The notes: generated by a model not told the origin, from the letters alone. Positions 7,943 to 16,358 are shown, numbered from the stretch's first letter. The stretch: DNA of 64,000 bases from Streptomyces odontomachi (GCF_024435355.1 NZ_JAMJWG010000012.1:62001-126000), one strand, 5' to 3'. Numbers and translations are program-made.

Positions 7943-9285
7943 GGAACGGGGACGGGCCGGTGCGGAACGAGGAGCGCGGCAAGCACATCACACAGAGCCT
8001 TCCCACCGATGACACGGACGGCACGGGCAACACCGGCGGCAGCGGCGACACCCCCGGAGCGCAGGATCGCACCGGGGCGAGCCGCTCCGCGGGCGCTGCC
8101 CCGACCGGTGACCACGCGGCGGAGGGCACACCGAACGGCATCCCCGAGCAACAGGCCCGGCCGCACCCGCAGGACGTCTCCCCTGCCCCGGCCGGCGCCT
8201 TCGGGCCCGGTGGGCAGCCGGGGCCGAGCGACAAGGAAGAGCGCGATGTACCGGCCGGACAAGGCGGCGACCTCGGGACACCTCTGGGAGGTGCCCCCCA
8301 GCGCCATGCTGGAGAAGGCAGCCGGGGGAGGGCGGGACACATGAGCGAGCACGGGCAGGGCACCCAGCAGGACGCGGGCACCGCGCGTGACGCCCGGCGG
8401 GCCCACCAGACCCCCGAAGCCGACGAGCGGCACGCCGCAGGGCAGGCGCGTCCCGCCCCCCGACGGCAGGAGGCCGCCCAGGCCCCCGCTGCGCCGGCGG
8501 AGGAGCACGCCAAGCCCACACAGCACGACGTGCACGACCGCAGCGGCGCACGGGCGATGTTCATCCGGCTGCGCACCTTGCCGGCGGGCACGCCCGAGTA
8601 CGCGGAGCTGCGCAACCAGCTGGTCCGCATGCACCTGCCGCTCGTCGAGCACCTGGCACGCCGCTTCCGCAACCGCGGCGAGCCGCTGGACGACCTCACG
8701 CAGGTGGCCACCATCGGACTGATCAAGTCGGTGGACCGCTTCGACCCGGAGCGCGGCGTCGAGTTCTCCACGTACGCCACCCCGACCGTCGTCGGCGAGA
8801 TCAAACGGCACTTCCGTGACAAGGGCTGGGCGGTCCGGGTGCCGCGCCGGCTCCAGGAGCTGCGTCTCGCGCTGACCACGGCGACCGCGGAGCTCTCCCA
8901 GCTGCACGGCCGCTCCCCCACCGTGCACGAACTCGCCCAGAAGCTGAACATCTCCGAGGAAGAGGTCCTGGAAGGCCTGGAGTCGGCGAACGCCTACTCC
9001 ACGCTCTCGCTGGACGTCCCCGACACCGACGACGAGTCCCCGGCCGTCGCCGACACCCTCGGCGCCGAGGACGAGGCTCTGGAGGGGGTCGAGTACCGCG
9101 AGTCGCTCAAGCCGCTCCTTGAGGACCTGCCACCGCGCGAGAAACGCATCCTGCTGCTGCGTTTCTTCGGCAACATGACGCAGTCGCAGATCGCCCAGGA
9201 GGTCGGCATCTCGCAGATGCACGTCTCCCGGCTGCTGGCCAGAACCCTGGCCCAGCTCCGCGAGAAGCTCCTGGTGGAGGAGTAA
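7939..9285 (+). CDS. sigH: SigH, SigB-type stress sigma factor with alternative starts
   Basis: The C-terminal ~260 residues are a full SigB/SigF/SigG-type sigma factor. Region 2 is DDLTQVATIGLIKSVDRFDP and FSTYATPTVVGEIKRHFRD, and region 4 is SQIAQEVGISQMHVSRLLARTLAQL. The long form begins at GTG 7939, overlapping the anti-sigma stop, and gives 448 residues. Its first ~180 are Gly/Pro/Ala-rich and look disordered. An in-frame ATG at 8341 with a GGGGGAGGG ribosome site gives a 314-residue form. S. coelicolor SigH is known to occur as long and short forms in osmotic stress and development. An in-frame frame up to 7474 overlaps the anti-sigma gene and is not a likely start. Confidence 0.92.
   Translation: MRNGDGPVRNEERGKHITQSLPTDDTDGTGNTGGSGDTPGAQDRTGASRSAGAAPTGDHAAEGTPNGIPEQQARPHPQDVSPAPAGAFGPGGQPGPSDKEERDVPAGQGGDLGTPLGGAPQRHAGEGSRGRAGHMSEHGQGTQQDAGTARDARRAHQTPEADERHAAGQARPAPRRQEAAQAPAAPAEEHAKPTQHDVHDRSGARAMFIRLRTLPAGTPEYAELRNQLVRMHLPLVEHLARRFRNRGEPLDDLTQVATIGLIKSVDRFDPERGVEFSTYATPTVVGEIKRHFRDKGWAVRVPRRLQELRLALTTATAELSQLHGRSPTVHELAQKLNISEEEVLEGLESANAYSTLSLDVPDTDDESPAVADTLGAEDEALEGVEYRESLKPLLEDLPPREKRILLLRFFGNMTQSQIAQEVGISQMHVSRLLARTLAQLREKLLVEE
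8290..8332. repeat. GC-rich hairpin element inside sigH
   Basis: The stretch contains GTGCCCCCC, an inner inverted repeat CCAGC-GCCAT-GCTGG (8298-8312) and a closing GGGGGAGGG (8324-8332). The C-run and G-run can pair. The pattern resembles, less exactly, the elements at 18868 and 37858. The closing G-run is also the ribosome binding site for the internal ATG at 8341. Confidence 0.5.
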
Positions 9286-9351
9286 CGGCCCGCACGTGCC
9301 CGTGACGGCACCGTGCCACCGTGGGCCGCGAGGGGCGCCCGCCTCTCGCGG

Positions 9352-9789
9352 CTACGCGGACTCGCCCGGCCCGCGGATGCCCAGGGCCTCCGTGGTGGCC
9401 GGGTTCACCAGCAGCACGAGCGCCGTCACCGCGACCACGGCGAGCACGATGCCGCCGGGAATCAGCAGGCTGTCGGCCTGAAGCAGGTTCCATGCCACCG
9501 GCAGCGCCAGGATCTGCGTGATCACCGCGGGGCCACGGCTCCAGCGGCGACGCAGCAGCAACCCGCGCGCCGCGAGCAGCGGCAGCGCAGCGAGCACCAG
9601 CAGGGTGACTCCGGCGGTCACCGCCTGCTGGTTGTCGTCCGGGTTCCCGGCGACCGTCATCACCAGCAGGTACCCGCCCCCCGCCACCAGCGCGAGACCT
9701 TCGAGCCCGGCCAGCGCGGCGGCCAGGGTCAGCCGCCCGGGGCGGGGGTCGTCCTCGGGTGCCGGTGCGGAATTCTGCTTCGAGCTCAC
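9352..9789 (-). CDS. Small integral membrane protein
   Basis: The 145-residue protein has four predicted transmembrane segments: LTLAAALAGLEGLALVAGGGYLLV, AVTAGVTLLVLAALPLLAARGLLL, VITQILALPVAWNLLQA and LIPGGIVLAVVAVTALVLLV. A short Pro/Glu-rich N-terminus precedes them. GTG at 9789 (SSKQNSAPAP) is preferred to the longer frame from 9936, whose extra residues are Arg/Pro-rich shadow. It converges on sigH with a 66-base gap. In S. coelicolor a gene called dshA follows sigH, but I cannot show that this is it. No enzymatic motif is visible. Confidence 0.75.
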   Translation of the reverse strand: MSSKQNSAPAPEDDPRPGRLTLAAALAGLEGLALVAGGGYLLVMTVAGNPDDNQQAVTAGVTLLVLAALPLLAARGLLLRRRWSRGPAVITQILALPVAWNLLQADSLLIPGGIVLAVVAVTALVLLVNPATTEALGIRGPGESA

Positions 9790-9980
9790 CTCAGCAGGGT
9801 ATCCCCCGGGCCGCACGGTGCCCGGTCCTGGGGACGGTACGGGCGGCTCCGACAGACACCGTTCGCGCCCCGTCAGGAGGTGGGAGAACGGTCCGCGACC
9901 CCGAGGAGACGGCGTGCACGTCGAGTCGGAGACCACCGGCCGGTGGTTCTCCGCGCCGGCCGGTATGTACCCTGCTGCGC

Positions 9981-10952
9981 ATGCGCGCTCTTCTCGTGGT
10001 CAATCCGGCAGCAACCACCACGAGTGCCCGCACCCGTGATGTCCTCATCCACGCACTGGCGAGCGAGATGAAGCTCGACGCCATCACCACCGAGTACCGC
10101 GGCCACGCCCGTGACCTCGCCCGGCAGGCCGCGGAGCGCAACGATGTCGACCTGGTCGTCGCACTCGGCGGCGACGGCACCGTCAACGAGGTCGTCAACG
10201 GTCTGCTGCACCACGGCCCCGACCCGGACCGACTGCCCCGGGTGGCCGTCGTCCCCGGCGGCTCCACCAACGTCTTCGCCCGCGCCCTCGGCCTGCCCAA
10301 CGACGCCGTGGAAGCGACCGGTGCGCTGTTGGACGCACTGCGCCGCGGGAGCGAACGCACTGTGGGCCTCGGCATCGCCGGTGGCGGCGCACCCGGCACG
10401 GCGGACGAGACGGTGCCCAGCCGGTGGTTCACGTTCTGTGCAGGGCTCGGATTCGACGCCGGCGTGATCGGCCGCGTCGAACAGCAGCGGGAGCGTGGAA
10501 AGCGGTCCACACACGCCCTTTACATCCGGCAGGTGCTCCGCCACTTCCTGGACGATCCGCACCGCAGGACGGGCAGCATCACGATGGAGCGGCCCGGCGA
10601 GTCACCTGTCAAAAACCTCGTTCTTTCCATAGTTTGCAACACATCCCCGTGGACCTACCTGGGTAACCGACCCGTGTACGCGACTCCGCGCGCGTCCTTC
10701 GACACCGGCCTTGACCTGCTGGGATTGAGCCGGCTTTCGACGGCGGCGGTGACGCGGTACGGCACGCAGCTGCTGACCTCGTCGCCGGAGCGGGGGCCGC
10801 GTGGCAAGCACGCGGTGTCGCTGCACGACCTGACGGAGTTCACCTTGCATTCGAAGGTGCCACTCCCCCTTCAGGTCGACGGTGACCACCTGGGGCTGCG
10901 AAAGAGCGTGACGTTCACAGGCGTACACCGTGCACTGCGTGTGATTGTGTGA
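9981..10952 (+). CDS. Diacylglycerol kinase-family lipid kinase
   Basis: The 323-residue protein has the DAGK catalytic domain at its N-terminus: LLVVNPAA, then VALGGDGTVNEVVNGLL (the GGDGT nucleotide loop, near residues 59-63), then VVPGGSTNVFARALGLP. The C-terminal YegS/DagK beta-domain ends with PLPLQVDGDHLGLR. Such enzymes phosphorylate diacylglycerol, sphingoid or similar lipids with ATP at the membrane. ATG at 9981 is chosen because the fold begins immediately. The leader is short, and a TATGTA-like -10 lies about 15 bases upstream, so the mRNA may be nearly leaderless. It stands alone ahead of wblE. Confidence 0.9.
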   Translation: MRALLVVNPAATTTSARTRDVLIHALASEMKLDAITTEYRGHARDLARQAAERNDVDLVVALGGDGTVNEVVNGLLHHGPDPDRLPRVAVVPGGSTNVFARALGLPNDAVEATGALLDALRRGSERTVGLGIAGGGAPGTADETVPSRWFTFCAGLGFDAGVIGRVEQQRERGKRSTHALYIRQVLRHFLDDPHRRTGSITMERPGESPVKNLVLSIVCNTSPWTYLGNRPVYATPRASFDTGLDLLGLSRLSTAAVTRYGTQLLTSSPERGPRGKHAVSLHDLTEFTLHSKVPLPLQVDGDHLGLRKSVTFTGVHRALRVIV

Positions 10953-11209
10953 GTGGAAGGCCCTAAAGTCCTTTCACTCGAACGTTTAGCCCACACTCCA
11001 CCCGATGGAAGTACGGCTGTGACCGAGTCGACACCGAGGAATCAAAAAAAACTTTCCGGAAGGGGTTGTATCCGCAGCCGAGGTTTGCGAATCTCTACGT
11101 GGCGCTCAGGAAGCCGCCTCACCGGCAGCACGGAGCGCAGGATCCCTCCTCACATCCCAGGACCAACGCCGGTCGCCCGGTAGCTGGCCCTTCCCTTGAC
11201 GAGGGATTC

Positions 11210-11223
11210 GTGAAAGCGTTCAC
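11210..11223. promoter_or_regulatory. CRP-type palindrome upstream of wblE
   Basis: GTGAAAGCGTTCAC fits GTGA-N6-TCAC, the core of CRP-family operators, and lies 46 bases before the wblE ATG. A TTGACG that could be a -35 is just upstream (11196-11201). In M. tuberculosis the wblE orthologue whiB1 is CRP-controlled. The same logic here is inferred from this match. The rest of the 317-base gap (10953-11269) shows no gene. Confidence 0.5.
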
Positions 11224-11269
11224 ATTCACAAGCCCCGCACGAGTATGAAGACCAAGAGAGGTAGCAGCC

Positions 11270-11527
11270 ATGGACTGGCGTCACAACGCCGTTTGCCGCG
11301 AGGAAGACCCCGAGCTGTTCTTCCCCATCGGCAACACCGGTCCCGCGCTGCTGCAGATCGAGGAAGCCAAGGCCGTGTGCCGGCGCTGCCCCGTGGTGGA
11401 GCAGTGCTTGCAGTGGGCGCTTGAGTCCGGTCAGGACTCTGGCGTCTGGGGTGGCCTCAGCGAGGACGAGCGCCGCGCGATGAAGCGCCGTGCCGCTCGC
11501 AACCGGGCGCGCCAGGCGAGCGCCTGA
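11270..11527 (+). CDS. wblE: WhiB-family iron-sulfur regulator WblE (WhiB1 orthologue)
   Basis: The 85-residue protein carries the four invariant cysteines C9, C37, C40 and C46 that hold a [4Fe-4S] cluster. The turn GVWGG (58-62) is followed by a basic C-terminal tail for DNA contact (KRRAARNRARQ). Length and sequence match WblE of S. coelicolor as I remember it. WhiB1 proteins bind sigma-A region 4 and their cluster reacts with nitric oxide. The start is preceded by GAGAGGTAG. A hairpin terminator follows at 11667. It is probably monocistronic. Confidence 0.96.
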   Translation: MDWRHNAVCREEDPELFFPIGNTGPALLQIEEAKAVCRRCPVVEQCLQWALESGQDSGVWGGLSEDERRAMKRRAARNRARQASA

Positions 11528-11666
11528 CACCCAAGCCCCCGCACGAGCCTGAGCCCGGCGGCGCGTGTGCCAGCAACGGCACGACTCGCGTTCAGCGAGG
11601 TACGCATCCCCCGCCCCCGAGCAGCAGCGCGTAGTACACACAAGTGTGATGAAGAGATGGTCAGTC

Positions 11667-11692
11667 AGCCCCGGACCGGGTGGTCCGGGGCT
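11667..11692. terminator. Bidirectional hairpin terminator
   Basis: A perfect 11-base stem AGCCCCGGACC / GGTCCGGGGCT with a four-base loop is followed by TTGA. It sits between the convergent wblE and histidine kinase genes and can serve both. Beyond it, 11700-11750 holds related GGTCCATATGACCGTAC-like repeats of unknown role. Confidence 0.8.
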
Positions 11693-11759
11693 TTGACTGT
11701 CTACGGTCCATATGACCGTACAGACCATAGGGACCGTACGGACCCTCCACACCCGCGCG

Positions 11760-13226
11760 CTACTTCTCCGCGCGCACCGGAATGTCCAGCAGCGCCTGCG
11801 TACCGCGCTCCGATGCGGGGACCAGGTCGAACGTGCCGTTCAACTCCCCCTCCACCAAGGTGCGCACGATCTGTAGGCCGAGGTTCCCGGCCACGCTGGG
11901 GTCGAATCCTGCCGGCAGACCCACACCGTCGTCCTGGACGGTGACCAGCAGCCGGGCCTCCTTGGCGCTGCCACCGCGGACCGCGGCGACCTCGACGGTG
12001 CCGTGGTCGCCGGTGCCGAACCCGTGCTCGATGGCGTTCTGCAACAACTCGGTGAGGACCATGGAGAGCGGGGTGGCGACCTCGGCGTCCAGTACGCCGA
12101 AGCGGCCCGTGCGGCGGCCCGTGATCTTGCCTGACGCGATCTCGGCGACCATGGACAGCACCCGGTCGGCTATCTCATCGAACTCCACGCGCTCGTCGAG
12201 GGTCTGAGAAAGCGTCTCGTGCACGATGGCGATGGAGCCGACGCGCCGCACCGCCTCTTCGAGCGCCTCACGTCCGCGCTGCGAGTCGATGCGCCGGGCC
12301 TGCAACCGGAGAAGCGCGGCCACCGTCTGGAGGTTGTTCTTGACCCGGTGGTGGATCTCCCGGATGGTGGCGTCCTTGGTGATCAGCTCACGTTCGCGGC
12401 GGCGCAGTTCGGTGACGTCGCGGAGCAGTACGAGGGAGCCGATCCTGGGACCCTTGGGCTTGAGCGGGATCGCACGGACCTGGATCACACACTCCTCACC
12501 CTCCACCTCGAACTCACGCGGCGCCCATCCGCTGGCCACCTTGACCAGCGCCTCGTCCACCGGTCCCTGCGACAGGGCGAGTTTCGCGGTGGTGGTGCCG
12601 AGGTGGTGGCCGACGAGGTCGGAGGCGAGACCCAGGCGGTGGTAGGCGGAGAGCGCGTTCGGCGAGGCGTACTGCACGAAGCCGTCCGCGTCCAGGCGGA
12701 TCAGACCGTCGCCGACGCGCGGTGAGGCGTCCATGTCGACCTGCTGGTCAGGGAACGGGAACGCCCCTGCCGCGATCATCTGGGCGAGGTCCGACGCGCT
12801 CTGCACATAGGTGAGTTCGAGCCGGGACGGGGTGCGCACGGTGAGCAGGTTGGTGTTGCGGGCGATGACGCCGAGCACCCGGCCCTCCCGGCGCACCGGG
12901 ATCGACTCGACCCGCACCGGCACCTCCTCGCGCCACTCGGGGTCCCCTTCGCGCACGATGCGGCCCTCGTCGAGCGCGGCGTCCAGCATGGGACGTCGCC
13001 CGCGCGGCACGAGATGGCCGACCATGTCGTCCTGGTAGGAGGTCGGGCCGGTGTTGGGGCGCATCTGCGCGACGGAGACGTAGCGCGTGCCGTCCCGGGT
13101 GGGTACCCACAGGACGAGATCGGCGAAGGAGAGGTCGGAGAGCAGCTGCCACTCCGAGACCAGCAGGTGCAGCCACTCCAGGTCGGTGTCCGAGAGTGCG
13201 GTGTGCTGGCGTACGAGGTCGTTCAT
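11760..13226 (-). CDS. PdtaS-like sensor histidine kinase (HisKA_2)
   Basis: The 488-residue soluble protein has an N-terminal GAF-type sensor domain (about 1-150), a PAS domain (about 165-275), a HisKA_2 dimerisation domain with REIHHRVKNNLQTVAALLRLQ (phospho-His in HHRVKNNLQ), and a C-terminal HATPase with the N-box ELLQNAIEHGFG and G-box QDDGVGLPAG. The architecture matches PdtaS of mycobacteria, which signals to the RNA-binding ANTAR regulator PdtaR. There is no response regulator next door. ATG at 13226 (MNDLVRQ) is preferred to the frame from 13373. A dre-like operator lies about 290 bases upstream. Confidence 0.92.
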   Translation of the reverse strand: MNDLVRQHTALSDTDLEWLHLLVSEWQLLSDLSFADLVLWVPTRDGTRYVSVAQMRPNTGPTSYQDDMVGHLVPRGRRPMLDAALDEGRIVREGDPEWREEVPVRVESIPVRREGRVLGVIARNTNLLTVRTPSRLELTYVQSASDLAQMIAAGAFPFPDQQVDMDASPRVGDGLIRLDADGFVQYASPNALSAYHRLGLASDLVGHHLGTTTAKLALSQGPVDEALVKVASGWAPREFEVEGEECVIQVRAIPLKPKGPRIGSLVLLRDVTELRRRERELITKDATIREIHHRVKNNLQTVAALLRLQARRIDSQRGREALEEAVRRVGSIAIVHETLSQTLDERVEFDEIADRVLSMVAEIASGKITGRRTGRFGVLDAEVATPLSMVLTELLQNAIEHGFGTGDHGTVEVAAVRGGSAKEARLLVTVQDDGVGLPAGFDPSVAGNLGLQIVRTLVEGELNGTFDLVPASERGTQALLDIPVRAEK

Positions 13227-13652
13227 GGAGGGCACATGTGCGAGCGTACCCGTGCCGGCCGGGCGGCTCCGCGCCGCGCACCCCCCGGGCCGCGCGCCGG
13301 TCACCCGCGGGCCGCGGCGCCTGGGAGGGACCCTCAACCCTGTCCCGAGCTCTTGACGAGCGGGAACGCCCATGGCACCGCAGCCCCGAGCAGAATCGGC
13401 CGCCGGGTGTGCGGGCCCGACCGCCGATGGCGAGGACCGGCGCGGTCAGGGCAGAGAGCACCGGCTCCTCGGTCCGTCCTTCTGTGCGGGAAGGACGGAA
13501 GCCCGAACCGATTGTGGACTAGACCATTCTCCGTTGTCTATGCGTTCACAGATGTTCGTTCTCGTTATTTTGCGTCTCAGATTCCACAGAAGTGCTCAGA
13601 TGTGTTGAGAGACGCTCGGCTGGTCGTGTCCGCTGCGCGGTCGCGACCCCGG
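13227..13652. other. Gene-free leader/intergenic region before the histidine kinase
   Basis: This stretch separates the kinase start from the pentapeptide-repeat gene. The first part is GC-rich. From about 13500 to 13610 the GC content falls markedly and holds the dre-like site at 13513 and T-rich promoter-like sequence. No credible small gene is seen. The leader of the kinase mRNA may therefore be long. Confidence 0.55.
13513..13528. promoter_or_regulatory. DasR-responsive element (dre), kinase upstream
   Basis: TGTGGACTAGACCATT closely matches the DasR operator (consensus near ACTGGTCTAGACCACT, with palindromic TGG-N-CTAG-N-CCA core). It resembles the dasA and dasR sites in this window. 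It lies about 290 bases upstream of the PdtaS-like kinase, the only gene it can plausibly control. Confidence 0.7.
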
Positions 13653-14798
13653 TCACCAGTGGGCGGGGCGGGCGAGGGCGGGTGGGATCCGGGTGGTCGC
13701 GTCACCGCGGGCGGCGTTCAGCTGGGCCTGGGTGAGGAAGAGGCTGCCGGTGAGGTCGGCGCCGCGCAGATCGGTGTCGCGTAGATCCGCTCCGATGAGA
13801 TCGGCGCAGGTCAGGTCGGCACCGCTCAGGTCGGCCGCGATGAGGCGGGCGCCGCGCAGACTGGCGCCGCGCAGATCGGCGCCCTTCAGACGGGCGCCTA
13901 TCAGGTCGGCGCCCCGGTGGTCATGCCGCGGACCCGGCACGGTGGCCCGGATGTGCTCGCTGACGCGCAGCAGGAGGGTGGCGACGGTGTCCCAGTGCGC
14001 TTCGACGTCGAGGTTCACGAGGTCTTCGGGGCCGCCGTGGGTGAGGCGTTCGGTGCGCTCCAGCAGGGGGCGCAGCTCGCCGTGGAAGGGGCGGGCGCGG
14101 GGTGCGGCGAGCGCCTCTGCGAGGTACCACAGCAGTTCGTGCAGCCGACGCATGACGGGGAACACCGCGAACATCCGCCGGGCCACGGCCGGGCCACCGG
14201 TGCGCCAGTCGCGGCCTGCGAAGGTGCCTTGGGAGACCTTCTGACCGGCACCGAAGCAGTCGAAGACGGTGCACCCCTTGAAGCCGCTCGGCCGGAGCTC
14301 GTCGTGGATTCCGCACCGGAAGTCGGTCCGGAGATGGCGGCAGGGCGTGCCCGCGCTCTTGTCGTACGCGAAGTCCGCCGAGCCGGCGAACGGCAGGGCC
14401 ACGCAGCACAACGCGAAGCAGTTGCCGCAGTCCGCGTGCAGGTCGGGACGGGCGAGGTACGGGGGGTGCCCCTCTGAGGGCCGGGCGTCCGGAGCCGTTT
14501 CCGAGGCGCGGGCCGTCGATGCCGTGTCCGCGACGGTGCCGTGCCGCGGTCCTTCCGGGGCCGCTCCGGGGCGGGGTGCGGCACGCCGCGACGGGCGGGG
14601 TTTCCGGGGGTGCGGCACGGGTTCTCCCAGGTCGGACGGGATCTTGCCCCGGCGTCGGCGGGACTGCGGGAACTGCGGGAACTGCGGGAACTGCGGGACG
14701 GGGGCGTGGCGGCCTGAGCGAGCCGCGGGACGCCGGGTCTTCAGTGTCGCAACCGGCGGATGCCTGCTGCGCCGCGGGCCGCGACCGCGCGCGTGCAC
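13653..14798 (-). CDS. Cys-rich pentapeptide-repeat protein
   Basis: The C-terminal ~80 residues are pentapeptide repeats (ADLIGARLKGADLRGASLRG and so on, roughly twelve repeats) that would form a right-handed beta-helix. The central part is a cysteine cluster: HADCGNCFALCCVALPF, GTPCRHLRTDFRCGIHDEL and FKGCTVFDCFGAGQ. It suggests bound metal, like YkgJ-type zinc/iron-chelating domains. The first ~115 residues are Arg/Pro/Ser-rich, include the repeat PQFPQFPQFPQ, and may not be translated; the start is uncertain. No partner is evident. Pentapeptide proteins include DNA mimics that protect gyrase, but the Cys module makes that role unproven here. Confidence 0.8.
   Translation of the reverse strand: MHARGRGPRRSRHPPVATLKTRRPAARSGRHAPVPQFPQFPQFPQSRRRRGKIPSDLGEPVPHPRKPRPSRRAAPRPGAAPEGPRHGTVADTASTARASETAPDARPSEGHPPYLARPDLHADCGNCFALCCVALPFAGSADFAYDKSAGTPCRHLRTDFRCGIHDELRPSGFKGCTVFDCFGAGQKVSQGTFAGRDWRTGGPAVARRMFAVFPVMRRLHELLWYLAEALAAPRARPFHGELRPLLERTERLTHGGPEDLVNLDVEAHWDTVATLLLRVSEHIRATVPGPRHDHRGADLIGARLKGADLRGASLRGARLIAADLSGADLTCADLIGADLRDTDLRGADLTGSLFLTQAQLNAARGDATTRIPPALARPAHW
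14663..14698. repeat. Four tandem copies of a 9-base unit
   Basis: The unit ACTGCGGGA occurs four times without mismatch (14663, 14672, 14681, 14690). On the minus strand it reads Pro-Gln-Phe repeats in the N-terminal extension of the pentapeptide-repeat frame. It may vary in copy number between strains. Confidence 0.85.
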
Positions 14799-14907
14799 GC
14801 CCCTGGACCGCCGTCACGGCACCGCGCGAGGAGGCACCGTCGCGCGCGCCGGGCACGAGCGAAGCGAGGAGGCACCCTGGCGCACGCCGGGCACGGCTGA
14901 CGGGCGC

Positions 14908-15984
14908 TCAGTGCGTCTTCGTCACCTTCGCCAGCGCCCGGGGCGCGTCCGGGTCGAACCCGCGCGCCAGCGTGACCTCGTACGCGAGACGTTGCAGCGG
15001 GATGATCTCCAGGATCGGCTGGACCTCCTCCGCCACCCCCCGGGTGGGCAGCGCGAAGCCCGCGGAGGCCCGCTCGACCTCGGCCCGTGGCCCGACCACC
15101 ACGAGATCGGCGCCGCGCCCGCGGAGCCGGTCGAGCACGGGTTGCAGGGCCTGGCCACCCTTGCCGTCGCTGACCACGGCGATGACCGGGGAGATGTTGT
15201 CGACCATCGCGAGCGGGCCGTGCATCAGATCCGCGCCGGAGTACGACAGCGCAGGGATGTACGCCGTCTCCATGAGCTTCAAGGCGGCCTCGTTCGCCGT
15301 CGCGTAGCCGTAGCCACGCGACGTGAACACCATGCGCTCGGCGAACCGGTAGCGGGCCGCCAGCGCCCGGATCTCGCCATGCCGGTCCACCAGGTGCTCG
15401 GCCAGCCCGGGCAGCTCGCGCGCGACGGCGACACCGTCCGCATCGCCGCCCAGGCCCGCCACGAAGAGATGGAGCGCGAGCAGCGTCGCGGTGTACGACT
15501 TGGTGGCGGGCAGCGCCTGCTCGGCGCCCGCCATGATGTCGAGGTGCTGCTCGGAGACGGCGGCCAGCGGGGAATCCGGATTGTTGGTGACCGCCAAAGT
15601 GATGGCCCCCGCCGCACCCGCCGCCTTCGTGGCGGCCACCAGGTCGGGTGAGCCACCGGACTGGCTGACGGTGATGAGCAGCACGTCCCGCAGGTCGGGC
15701 CGCGCCCCATAGGCCGTGATCGTGGACATGGAGACCAGCCCGCACGGCATGCCGAGCCGGATCTCGAGGAGGTACTTGGCGTACAGGGCGGCGTTGTCGG
15801 AGCTGCCGCGGGCGGTGAGCAGCACGAAGCGCGGTTGCCGCGCGGCGATCCGCCGGGCCACCTCGCGGATGCGGCCGGCACCGCGGGTGAGGATCCGTTC
15901 CAGGACCGCGGGCTGCTCGGCCATCTCGCGGCGCATCAGGTGGCCCGGCTGCTCCTCGGCCGCGGCCGCTGTGCCGGCGCTCAT
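14908..15984 (-). CDS. SIS-domain sugar isomerase/deaminase, GlmS-C-like
   Basis: The 358-residue protein has two SIS domains and matches the isomerase half of GlmS without the glutaminase domain. Visible motifs are LLTARGSSDNAALYAKYLLE, ITVSQSGGSPDLVAATKAA (the sugar-phosphate Ser loop), and the second SIS with FTSRGYGYATANEAALKLMET. Proteins of this type act on hexosamine 6-phosphates (AgaS, FrlB, NagB-II). It is divergent from nagB across a dre site, so a role in GlcN-6-P handling is likely. ATG at 15984 follows GGGAGG. The long upstream frame is only the purine-rich leader. Confidence 0.9.
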   Translation of the reverse strand: MSAGTAAAAEEQPGHLMRREMAEQPAVLERILTRGAGRIREVARRIAARQPRFVLLTARGSSDNAALYAKYLLEIRLGMPCGLVSMSTITAYGARPDLRDVLLITVSQSGGSPDLVAATKAAGAAGAITLAVTNNPDSPLAAVSEQHLDIMAGAEQALPATKSYTATLLALHLFVAGLGGDADGVAVARELPGLAEHLVDRHGEIRALAARYRFAERMVFTSRGYGYATANEAALKLMETAYIPALSYSGADLMHGPLAMVDNISPVIAVVSDGKGGQALQPVLDRLRGRGADLVVVGPRAEVERASAGFALPTRGVAEEVQPILEIIPLQRLAYEVTLARGFDPDAPRALAKVTKTH

Positions 15985-16084
15985 GCGGACCTCCCGGTTC
16001 TCCGGTTCTCCTGCGGCGCCACGGCGCCGGTCCCCGTGGTGGCTCCGGCAGCCATGCTCGGCCGCGCTCACACGGCGCGCCCGT

Positions 16085-16213
16085 GCTCCTCCTCGCTCCT
16101 CCTCCCTCCCCCGGTCCTGCACTCCTTCCTGCTCCAGACGCTTGGGCTCCGTCCGGCTCCCGTCCCTCGCACTCCTCCCAGTCCCTCGCACTCCCTTCCA
16201 TTGCACTCCCTCA
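16085..16213. repeat. Pyrimidine-rich repeat tract in nagB/SIS intergenic region
   Basis: On the plus strand the stretch is almost all C and T. Degenerate repeats of TCCCTCGCACTCC recur at its right end, and CTCCTCCTC runs lie at its left end. On the minus strand this is a purine-rich leader upstream of the SIS gene. Such strand asymmetry can form triplex or affect translation. The composition is visible; the function is inference. Confidence 0.55.
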
Positions 16214-16247
16214 GACCGGACCACGCAGCCGGGAGCCACTCTGGTAG

Positions 16248-16263
16248 ATTGGTCTAGTCCACA
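16248..16263. promoter_or_regulatory. DasR-responsive element (dre), nagB
   Basis: ATTGGTCTAGTCCACA holds the palindromic dre core GGTCTAG-CC about 95 bases before the nagB start. DasR control of nagB through such a site is established in S. coelicolor. The same site could act on the divergent SIS gene. Confidence 0.88.
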
Positions 16264-16358
16264 TGGTGTCGCTTTGGCATGCGCCGTGACCTGCCTGTCG
16301 GACCGGTCGCGCCGGCATGCACCATGAGTCGTGAACCCTTCAGATCGGCAGGATCAGC

